From Mangrovactinospora gilvigrisea (GTDB lineage Bacteria; Actinomycetota; Actinomycetes; Streptomycetales; Streptomycetaceae), in the NCBI RefSeq assembly GCF_001879105.1, contig NZ_MLCF01000014.1, positions 1 through 39,896 on the forward strand: 39,896 nucleotides of DNA, read 5' to 3'. The position numbers and the translations under genes were made by a program. The notes below the pieces were generated by a model. The model saw only the letters and a list, made by a program, of their open reading frames with translations, was not told the DNA's origin and searched no databases. Positions 1 to 6,319 of this stretch are shown piece after piece. The stretch's first letter is position 1. Each line of letters opens with the position of its first letter.

Positions 1-150
1 CGCCGGGCCCCTAACTTCATGGCCTTGGGCTTTAGCCGGGCCGTGCCCGCCGACCGGTGCCGCCACCTCCTCGATATGCCCGATCTCCAGGACGCCACCC
101 CCGACTGTCTCCACCGCATCACCGCCGCCCTGCGCACTCTGCCGGGGTGA
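1..150 (+). CDS. 3' end of an unrecognised gene (partial)
   Basis: Frame 1 is open from the window edge to a TGA at 148-150. Third codon positions are almost all G or C, as expected for coding DNA in this genome. The 49 visible residues end in ITAALRTLPG and contain the stretch HLLDMPDLQDATPDCLHRI. No domain can be recognised from so short a tail. The gene lies on the same strand as the phosphotransferase gene downstream but is separated from it by about 700 bases of degenerate sequence. Confidence 0.4.
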   Translation, partial: RRAPNFMALGFSRAVPADRCRHLLDMPDLQDATPDCLHRITAALRTLPG

Positions 151-483
151 GGTGCCGGGGCTTCGGCCGACCCCCGGGGCGGCACCCGGCCGGCACCGAA
201 AGGGACCGCGCGCTGCTTCGACCACCGCTGGAGCTACTCCCACGGTGATCATTGATCAGGCCCTCGATCGACCGCGGTTGGGGCCGCCACCGAGCCCCAA
301 GCCGCTGCGCCGGGTCAGCGTGCGGTTCCGCGCGGGCGCCGGCCGACGAACTGCGCGTCGTCGGTGGACCGTTCTACGTGGAGCCTCGCGGTCCGGTTCG
401 CCAACGGCGTCGGGCCGTTGGCGGGTGCGGCGATGCTCGCCGCCGGCGGTCCGTCCGGCGGGACCGCACTGGCGGGCGTGCTG
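151..483. other. No gene seen: degenerate stretch
   Basis: No frame gives a convincing protein here. Several short overlapping frames are open on both strands, which is normal in DNA this rich in G and C. The stretch joins a gene end to a recombinase remnant, so it probably represents decayed mobile-element DNA. This is inferred from context only. Confidence 0.3.
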
Positions 484-720
484 TCTGGCGGAGCAGCGGG
501 AGCTGATCGTCGCGAACACCCGCGACGGGCTCACCGCAGCCCGGGCCCGCGGCGGCGTCGGCGGCCGCCGGCCGAGGCTCAGCGCGGACCAGGGCGCGCT
601 CGCGCAGCACCTGTACGACGCGCGGGAGAAGACGGCCCAGCAGATCGCCGACCTGTTCGGCGTGCCCGGCTCCACCGTCTACGGACACCTCGATGAGGCC
701 ACCACCGTGCCCGGGCAGCC
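484..720 (+). pseudogene. Serine recombinase (resolvase/invertase) C-terminal remnant
   Basis: The frame reads LAEQRELIVANTRDGL, then ARARGGVGGRRPRLS, then an HTH-like segment QQIADLFGVPGSTVYGHL. This matches the end of the catalytic domain, the arginine-rich linker and the Hin-type helix-turn-helix of serine resolvases/invertases. The catalytic N-terminal half, including the nucleophilic serine, is absent upstream: the frame continues into unrelated Arg/Pro/Ser-rich sequence. A resolvase is about 190 residues and only about 70 remain. The frame runs on to a stop at 803-805 without family-like sequence. I take it as a dead remnant of a transposon or phage resolvase. Confidence 0.6.
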
Positions 721-855
721 GAGGACGGACCCGTCGACCCAAATGCAGCCGACCCTCTGCCCTCCGCCGGAAATCGGCTTCGATACTGCTCTGGGGCCGT
801 GTTAGCTTGCCTCGCCGCGGCGACCGTGGGCCCGAGAAATGCGATGGGGGCAGCG

Positions 856-1743
856 ATGACAGGATTCAGCGACGGCGGAGCGGGTGCGGCCCTGCTGCGG
901 GAGCACTGGGGCCTGACGCGCGTGACGGTGTCGGAACGCCTGCAGACCTTTCCCAGTCGCTTCGTTGAGCGCATCCAGGCCGATCAGGGCAGCTTCGCCG
1001 TGAAGGTCGATCAGGAGCCCGGCACGATGGTGGAGGGATCGGACCAGGTCCAGGCGGGCGTCGCAGCCCTCCTGCCCCGTCACGTCCCGACGATCATCCC
1101 GGACCGGACCGCATGCCTCTGGGCCATCGACCAGGGCCGCCGGATCACCGTTCACGAGGACATCGACGGCGGCCATCCGGCATCGGACCAAAGCACCTGG
1201 AGCCGCCTCGGCACGCTCCTGGCCCGGATGCACGCTCTGCCGCACGCGCCGAGGGCTTTTGCGATCCCGGTAGCGGTCGCGGCGGACGAACTGGACCGGC
1301 TGGCGGGCGACTACCCGTTCTGCGAGGACTTTCGCGCCCTGCTCCCAAGGGTGCGGCTCATTGACGACGAACCCGCGGCGACGATCCACGGCGAAGTCAA
1401 CCTCAGCAACGTCCGGCAGCGCACCACCGGCGAACTGGTGCTCCTGGACTGGGACGCGGCCGGAGCCGGACCGATCGCGCTGGATCTGGGCTATCCGCTG
1501 ATCTGCGTCTTCCACGACGAAGACCTGACCTGGCACGGCGAGCACGCTCGCGCCTTCTACACCGCATACGCGGCGAGCCGCGCGACGATCCTGCCGCCGC
1601 CCGAGCAGATCTTCAACGCCGCACTCATGCACGCCATGCGGTACCTCAGATTCGCGAACCCTGCCGCTCGATGGACCCGGATCCGGCACGTCATCGACCA
1701 CGAGCGCGACCTCGTCGACCTTCTGGCGCACACCTTGCGCTGA
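856..1743 (+). CDS. Phosphotransferase enzyme family (APH-like) protein
   Basis: A 295-residue protein of the aminoglycoside phosphotransferase / choline kinase-like fold. It carries the catalytic-loop signature HGEVNLSNV at about residue 178 (family pattern HGDxxxxN, with Glu in place of the usual Asp) and the metal-binding LLDWDAAGAGP with its Asp at about 198. The N-terminal lobe shows the usual strand pattern (FAVKVDQEPG). Such enzymes move the gamma-phosphate of ATP to a small molecule in the cytosol; the substrate cannot be told from sequence. I chose ATG 856 because GGGGG lies 5 nt upstream; an in-frame ATG at 844 has no such site. It stands alone, with long non-coding DNA on either side. 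The Asp-to-Glu change in the catalytic motif may lower activity or mark a divergent subgroup. Confidence 0.8.
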   Translation: MTGFSDGGAGAALLREHWGLTRVTVSERLQTFPSRFVERIQADQGSFAVKVDQEPGTMVEGSDQVQAGVAALLPRHVPTIIPDRTACLWAIDQGRRITVHEDIDGGHPASDQSTWSRLGTLLARMHALPHAPRAFAIPVAVAADELDRLAGDYPFCEDFRALLPRVRLIDDEPAATIHGEVNLSNVRQRTTGELVLLDWDAAGAGPIALDLGYPLICVFHDEDLTWHGEHARAFYTAYAASRATILPPPEQIFNAALMHAMRYLRFANPAARWTRIRHVIDHERDLVDLLAHTLR

Positions 1744-2216
1744 GTGCCCCCCGCGCCGTCGCCGCGGCGGTCGGGACCGGGACTCCGCAGCCCGTCCAGG
1801 CGCCGCCGTGATCTGTGGGCTGGTGCGCAGCGACGACCGGGTGCGGCCGTGGTGCGGCGCGGAGCGGCCGGGCCGGGACGAGATGGCGCGGTGGGCCCGG
1901 GAGATGGGGGGCGGCTGGCGCTGCCATGGCGTCCACCAGTGGAGGGGATGCGACCGGTCGAGCGGTGAGCTCGTCGGGCGCGGCGGGCTGTCGCGGGTGT
2001 CGCCGGCCGCGGACTGCGGAGGTCGCGGTGGCCGGCCGGGACGGTGGCGAGCAGCATCCGCCAACACCTCGGCACCGCCTTTAAGGGGCCGGCCGCCGGT
2101 GGATAGCCCCGGCATCATAGCGACATAGCAATATTGGTCTTCGACGCCATAGCGGCAACGTCATAGCGTTGCGGTGTTCCTGACGGAGGGACAGAACAGC
2201 GGACGAGGGAGTTGCT
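1744..2216. other. Intergenic region, 473 bp, no supported gene
   Basis: Short frames are open on both strands between 1800 and 2100, but none has a recognisable domain and their compositions are skewed to Arg, Gly and Ala. The 3' end of the region is clearly less GC-rich and holds the repeated CATAGC motif listed separately, so the promoter of the secreted protein at 2217 most likely lies at 2100-2200. Confidence 0.4.
2116..2172. promoter_or_regulatory. Repeated CATAGCG motif with inverted repeat upstream of secreted protein
   Basis: CATAGCG occurs at 2116-2122, 2148-2154 and 2162-2168, and CATAGCA at 2124-2130. The last copy sits inside a perfect dyad: GCAACG (2155-2160), six bases, then CGTTGC (2167-2172). 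The group ends 45 bp before the GTG start at 2217. Clustered short repeats with a dyad in a relatively AT-rich patch are what an operator looks like; the regulator is not evident in the window. Confidence 0.45.
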
Positions 2217-2756
2217 GTGGCGGGTTTTGGTCGTGGGCCGGCGGGTGCGGAACGACGGGGAGGCCGGCGGAGCGGGCTCCGGGTGGCCGGGGCGATGGTT
2301 CTCGCCGCGCTGCTGGGTGTCGCCGCCGTCGGCGTCGGAGCGGGTGGCGCCGCGGCTGCCGACACGCCGGGAGCGCGGCGTGCCGAGGTCATCGACCTCA
2401 AGGTCCGCAACGACCAGTACCAGGAGGTGGACCTTGGATCCAAGGGGCCGAGCCTGGGGGACACCTACCTCTACTCGGGCATCGGGGTCAAGGACGGTCG
2501 GGATGTCGCAAGCGGCGGCGGGACCTGTCAGGTGATCCGCATCGATGGGGGTGCGCAGACCAGCCAGTGCGTCCTCACGATGGAGCTCGCGCGGGGCTCG
2601 CTGACGATGCAGTCGCTGTGGACGAGCGGCACAACGGGCCCGCTCGACATGGCCATCACCGGCGGGACGGGCGACTTCAAGGCCGCACGCGGCACCGTGC
2701 GCTTCTGGGACATCGCCACGCCGAACGAGCGGGCCCGCATGGAGATCCTGCGCTGA
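2217..2756 (+). CDS. Secreted allene-oxide-cyclase/dirigent-like barrel protein
   Basis: A 179-residue protein with a basic N-terminus, a hydrophobic segment at about 22-48 and a probable signal-peptidase site after an Ala run (GGAAAADTPG). The rest resembles the allene oxide cyclase / dirigent beta-barrel family found in actinomycetes: GDTYLYSG early, a central Cys pair (GGGTCQV and SQCVLTMEL), and the C-terminal signature TGGTGDFKAARGTV, where plant and bacterial members share GGTGxFxxARG. These exported barrels bind or cyclise small hydrophobic molecules in plants; the bacterial role is unknown. The GTG start is supported by GAGGGA six bases upstream. It is a single gene preceded by a repeated-motif region that probably controls it. 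Confidence 0.75.
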   Translation: MAGFGRGPAGAERRGGRRSGLRVAGAMVLAALLGVAAVGVGAGGAAAADTPGARRAEVIDLKVRNDQYQEVDLGSKGPSLGDTYLYSGIGVKDGRDVASGGGTCQVIRIDGGAQTSQCVLTMELARGSLTMQSLWTSGTTGPLDMAITGGTGDFKAARGTVRFWDIATPNERARMEILR

Positions 2757-2789
2757 CCCGCCACCGCCGCGCACCGATGGCTGCCGATC

Positions 2790-3066
2790 GTCGGACATGG
2801 GGCGGCACCCCACCGCCGGGGAGGTCACCGGGCCGTCCTGGCGCAGCAGCGCGTCGGTGAGCTCGACCAGCGCGTCCTGACGCCGTGCCAGGCAAGCGTC
2901 GAGGCCTTCCGCCGACAGCGCGGCGAGTACCACGGTGGCCACCAGCGCCGCGGCCAGCGCCCGCCCGGAGCGCAGGTGCTCCAGGCGGCGGCGCAGTTCC
3001 CCACCTGAACGCGGCCTTGTTCTCGGGGATGGCGCGCAGGTGGGTTGGATGGCTGGACAGGTTCAC
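2790..3066 (-). pseudogene. Frameshifted remnant of an unrecognised regulator-like gene
   Basis: Two minus-strand frames hold adjacent protein-like segments: NLSSHPTHLRAIPENKAAF (frame ending near 3007) and then, one frame over, GELRRRLEHLRSGRALAAAL followed by helix-like sequence to about 2825 (LDACLARRQDALVELTDALL). The second part looks like the helical C-terminal domain of a TetR-type regulator, but the similarity is weak. The change of frame at about 3005 and the absence of an N-terminal HTH argue for a broken gene. Confidence 0.35.
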
Positions 3067-3094
3067 CAGGACGCCGGCGGGCGAGCGTCGTGGT

Positions 3095-3616
3095 TTACGG
3101 GCGGGCGCTGCTGGTTGTGCCGCCGGATGGAAGGGCGGCCTGGGCGATGCGGGCCGCGGCCTGGTCGGGTGTCAGGCCATCGACGCACAGCTGCAGGTCG
3201 GCGCCTGTCGGCCAACGGCCGGCGGTGCGCTGGTAGAAGGGCAGGGCGTGGGAGGGCGGCGGGCCGGCCACGCCGCGGGCGGCGAGGTGGGCCTCCAGGA
3301 CGATCCGGGTGCAGTCGAGCACCACGACGAAGACGTGGTGGCCGTGCAGGCCGGAACGGGCGATCTGAAGGTCCTCCTCGCCGAGCAGCGCTATCTCGAC
3401 GATTACGGGGATCCCGGTGTCGGCCCAGGCGCGGGCGGCTCCGATGTTGGCGGCGACGATCTGCTGCTCCGTCAGGCTGCCGGGCGGGATCGGCGGCGAG
3501 CACTGGTCGACCTCGTACAGCAGCCACGGGCCCGGCAGGACCTGCTGCAGGCGCCGTCCGATGGTGGACTTCCCAACGCCCGACGGCCCGGTGAGGATGA
3601 TTGCGTTCGCAGGCAT
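3095..3616 (-). CDS. P-loop ATPase / small-molecule kinase-like protein
   Basis: A 173-residue protein beginning directly with the first strand and Walker A loop (IILTGPSGVGKST, residues about 6-18), followed by RRLQQVLPG, an acidic residue after a hydrophobic strand (LLYEVDQ), a second core strand (VIVEIALL) and the strand FVVVLDC. The layout resembles the chloramphenicol phosphotransferase / shikimate-kinase-like group of P-loop kinases and is of similar length. It probably phosphorylates a small cytosolic compound; the substrate is unknown. No Shine-Dalgarno site precedes the ATG, and a GATAAC hexamer lies about 10 bases upstream, so translation may be leaderless. It is transcribed away from the MFS gene at 4035. 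Confidence 0.65.
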   Translation of the reverse strand: MPANAIILTGPSGVGKSTIGRRLQQVLPGPWLLYEVDQCSPPIPPGSLTEQQIVAANIGAARAWADTGIPVIVEIALLGEEDLQIARSGLHGHHVFVVVLDCTRIVLEAHLAARGVAGPPPSHALPFYQRTAGRWPTGADLQLCVDGLTPDQAAARIAQAALPSGGTTSSARP

Positions 3617-3673
3617 GCGCGGGAGGTTATCGCCGGGCGGTGTCTTCGAGGTCGGGTTGGGGCCGGTCGGGGG

Positions 3674-3910
3674 TCAGAATCCGAGGTGGATGTGGTCGTG
3701 GTGGACCTGGTTGGCGAAGGTGTCGGTGCGGAACCCGCGGCGGTCTCCGCTGGGCAGGTGCTGGTGCCGGGCGTCTGCTTCCAGGGCGGCGGAGCGCCGC
3801 CGGCCCGGGCAGCTCGGTCCGGGGCCCGGTTCCAGGCTGTCTGCGCTTGGGCCGCGGTGGCGGCGTGTCCGGGCCCATGCCCGGCCCGCCGGCGTCCTTG
3901 TGACGCTGGG
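3674..3910 (-). pseudogene. Possible C-terminal remnant of an LAS/M15-type peptidase or similar exported protein
   Basis: Read on the minus strand, the frame ends GFRTDTFANQ then VHHDHIHLGF before a TGA at 3676-3674. A closing H-x-H-x-G strand of this kind is typical of zinc peptidases of the LAS/M15 group and of some exported actinomycete proteins. The upstream part of the frame is Arg/Pro-rich and stops at 3913-3911, so no full protein is present. The assignment rests on about 30 residues. Confidence 0.3.
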
Positions 3911-4034
3911 TCATCCTGCTCCTTCGGCTCGGTCGCGGCCGGTCGCGGACCGGTGGCGAACGCAGGGCGTCGTGCCCATGGCGGGTGCGTGTAGGGGCCC
4001 GTTAGGGTCGGGCGAGCTGATCCGGGAGGCCCGT

Positions 4035-5294
4035 GTGTTACGCCGTGGCCCGAAAGCGCTTCGACTCCTTGCCCGCAACCGCGACTACCGCCGGCTCATG
4101 CTGGGCCAGACCGCGTCGAGTCTGGGCTCGGCCACCAGCTATTTCGCCCTTCCGCTCGCCGCGTTGGCGGTCACCGGGTCGACCGCCTGGGCGGGGTTGG
4201 TGGGGACCGCGCTGTATGTCGGGCAGGTGCTGTTCGGCCTGCCGGCCGGGGTGGTGGTGGACCGGTTGGACCGGCGCCGGGTGATGCTGGCCGCCGAGGC
4301 CGCGGGCCTGGTCCTGTACGCGGCCCTGGCCGTTCTGCTGGCCCTGGGCGACGCGGGCATCGGCGTGATCATCGCGGTCGCGTTCGCGACGGGCGTGGCG
4401 TCGGTGTTCTTCAACCCGGCCGAGTCGGCGTCGATCAAAGCCCTGGTCGACCCCGATGACCTGCCCACCGCGCTGGCCAACAACCTGGCGCGGATGAACG
4501 CCTCCTCGCTCCTGGGCGGACCGGTGGGCGGCGGCCTGTTCCAGCTGGCGCGGGCCGCGCCGTTCCTCGCGAACGCCGCCAGCTTCCTGGTCTCGGTCAT
4601 CTCCCTGGCCCGCATCCGCCGCCCGCTGTCCGCCCCCGCCCGCGACGATGGGGCCCGTGACCTGCGTGCGGAGCTGTTGGCGGGGCTGCGGTTCATTGCC
4701 GCCGAGCCGGTGGTCCGCACCGTGGTGGCCGCGAACATGCTCGGCAGCCTGGCGTTCGGCTCGGGGCTGATGGCCCTTCAGCTGCACTGGGTTCAGTCGG
4801 GGACGCCGGCCGCGGTGGTGGGGGTGGTCACCATGGTGATGGCCGGGTGCGGGCTGGCGGGCGCGCTGCTGGCGCCGTCGGTCAACCGGCGGCTGCGGCC
4901 CTGGCAGCCTGCCGCCGCGGCCGGCCTGGCCTGGTGCGGCGCACTGCTGTGGGGGGCCGCCCAGGTGCCGGTCGCCGGCATCGCCGCGGTCTTGGGGGTG
5001 GGAAGCCTCATCCAGCCGGCCGGCTCGACCGCGCTGTCGGCGCGGATCCTGCACCTGACGCCCGACGCCCTGCAGGGCCGCGTGCAAAGCGCGGCCTGGG
5101 TGTGTGTGCGGGCGATCCCGGCCGCGGCGCCGCTGCTGGGAGGCCTGCTGCTGCAAAGCGGGGACCTCGCAGTGTCGTTCCTCGCGCTCGCGGCGGTCCA
5201 ACTGGTGGCGGTTGCGCTGTTTCTGACGGCGGGCATACGCACGATCCCGCGCCCGGCGGCCTGGACGGCGCCGACAGCCGACACGGCCGGCTGA
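4035..5294 (+). CDS. MFS transporter (drug/H+ antiporter type)
   Basis: A 419-residue integral membrane protein with about 12 hydrophobic segments, the normal MFS size. It shows the typical N-tail (RNRDYRRLMLGQTASSLGS) and the loop 2-3 signature after TM2 (GVVVDRLDRRRVM, form DRxxRR). It resembles exporters of the macrolide/EntS-like DHA3 group, which expel drugs or siderophores using the proton gradient. The start is GTG 4035 with GGGAGG five bases upstream. The second codon is TTA (4038-4040), a rare codon that in streptomycetes depends on the bldA tRNA, so synthesis may be tied to development. A weak hairpin follows the stop. Confidence 0.85.
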   Translation: MLRRGPKALRLLARNRDYRRLMLGQTASSLGSATSYFALPLAALAVTGSTAWAGLVGTALYVGQVLFGLPAGVVVDRLDRRRVMLAAEAAGLVLYAALAVLLALGDAGIGVIIAVAFATGVASVFFNPAESASIKALVDPDDLPTALANNLARMNASSLLGGPVGGGLFQLARAAPFLANAASFLVSVISLARIRRPLSAPARDDGARDLRAELLAGLRFIAAEPVVRTVVAANMLGSLAFGSGLMALQLHWVQSGTPAAVVGVVTMVMAGCGLAGALLAPSVNRRLRPWQPAAAAGLAWCGALLWGAAQVPVAGIAAVLGVGSLIQPAGSTALSARILHLTPDALQGRVQSAAWVCVRAIPAAAPLLGGLLLQSGDLAVSFLALAAVQLVAVALFLTAGIRTIPRPAAWTAPTADTAG

Positions 5295-5298
5295 GTAC

Positions 5299-5320
5299 CG
5301 GGACGTCGGCGCCGGTCCCG
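5299..5320 (+). terminator. Weak hairpin after MFS gene
   Basis: CGGGAC (5299-5304) and GTCCCG (5315-5320) form a six-base stem around a ten-base loop, starting five bases after the MFS stop. There is no T run, which is usual for terminators in high-GC actinomycetes. The stem is short, so the call is tentative. Confidence 0.35.
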
Positions 5321-5519
5321 AGCGCGGCCGCCACCGGGCCGACCGTGATCCCCTGCGCCTGGAGATTCCGGCCCGGTCCGGTCCGGCCGGGCAGGACCCG
5401 GCGCGGCCACCGACGCTGTCGATGTACGGGCGGACATCCCCGGGCGCGTCCGGATGAGCGGCCCCTGATGTCGGACCGCCTCGGGCTTGAGCGCTGTGGC
5501 CTGGGGATTGTTCAGATTC

Positions 5520-5570
5520 AGTGCGTGCTGCTCAGGTTGGGTCACGATGAGTGCGTGCTGATCAGTTTGG
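5520..5570. repeat. Two 21-bp imperfect direct repeats, 30-bp period
   Basis: The copies are 5520-5540 and 5550-5570. Both start AGTGCGTGCTG and both end TTGG; they differ at two of 21 positions. They lie between the convergent MFS (plus) and unknown (minus) genes, so they are not in an obvious promoter. They could be a protein-binding site or part of a lost element. Confidence 0.55.
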
Positions 5571-5593
5571 TTGATCGTTGGTATGGCGGCGGA

Positions 5594-6319
5594 TCAACCG
5601 GTCCGGAGCTGCGCCTCGACCTGGTGCCGCAGATAGGCATCGGGGTGGCCCCGGGCGATCCGCAGAACCTGCTCGGCAACGCCGCGAAGGTGCGGCGGTA
5701 CGGCGTCGGGCCGCAGGGCCAGGCCGGGCAGGAGGCAGCGGCGCACACGCATGTCCGTGGTGGCGACGAACGCGTGCAGCGCCTGTTCCTGCCACTGGCG
5801 GTGCAGCTGGGCGCGAACTCCGGCGTTGGGTTCGGGCGCGGGCGGCCATGCCTCGAACTTCTCCACCGGGAGGGGCAGGTGGGACCAATACCAGGCGTTC
5901 GCGGCGCCGGCCCGCTCCGGATCCGTCCCCTCGGCCAGCTTCGCCAGCAGGGTGCGCTGGACCCGCGTGGTGCCGGCGATGGCCAACGCGGGTTCGAGGA
6001 GCATCCGGTTGAGGCTGACGTCGGGGTCCAGCACGGCGGCGCCGATCACGGCCTCGAACGCGCCTGCGGGCAGCGGCCGCGGCTGGTAGAGGCTGCGGCG
6101 GACGGCGAAGCGGGCCGTAGCGGCCCAGCGATGCCATGCGTAGCCGGAGGCCTGCGGCCCCAGCAGTGCCGGCGGATCGCCGCCCAGCAGCCGCGCCGCT
6201 TCGAAGATCCGCAGCCGGAATCCCGCGAGGTACCGGGGATCGGGGCCGGGCCGGGCGGTGGATCCCGCGCCGTCCTCCATGGTCGCAAGTATGGCGGCCG
6301 CAGCGCGGCGGCGGTTCAT
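5594..6319 (-). CDS. Unknown protein coupled to the helicase gene
   Basis: A 241-residue soluble protein that I do not recognise. It is alpha-helical by composition, with segments such as FEAARLLGGDPPALLG, LEPALAIAGTTRVQRTLLAKL and, near the end, FVATTDMRVRRCLLPGLALR. These helix pairs recall HEAT-like solenoids, but that is only an impression. Its ATG overlaps the stop of the upstream helicase gene in ATGA (6319-6316), so the two are translationally coupled and probably made in a fixed ratio. That arrangement suggests a partner or accessory subunit of the helicase. There are no membrane segments and no catalytic motif that I can name. Confidence 0.7.
   Translation of the reverse strand: MNRRRAAAAILATMEDGAGSTARPGPDPRYLAGFRLRIFEAARLLGGDPPALLGPQASGYAWHRWAATARFAVRRSLYQPRPLPAGAFEAVIGAAVLDPDVSLNRMLLEPALAIAGTTRVQRTLLAKLAEGTDPERAGAANAWYWSHLPLPVEKFEAWPPAPEPNAGVRAQLHRQWQEQALHAFVATTDMRVRRCLLPGLALRPDAVPPHLRGVAEQVLRIARGHPDAYLRHQVEAQLRTG

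Noticed and set aside
802..2118. A 438-residue minus-strand open frame opposite the phosphotransferase gene
   Set aside because: No domain, Arg/Pro/Ser-rich, while the plus strand has clear kinase motifs.
1808..2128. A 106-residue plus-strand ORF in the gap before the secreted protein
   Set aside because: No domain, no good ribosome site, and it runs into the repeat-rich regulatory region.
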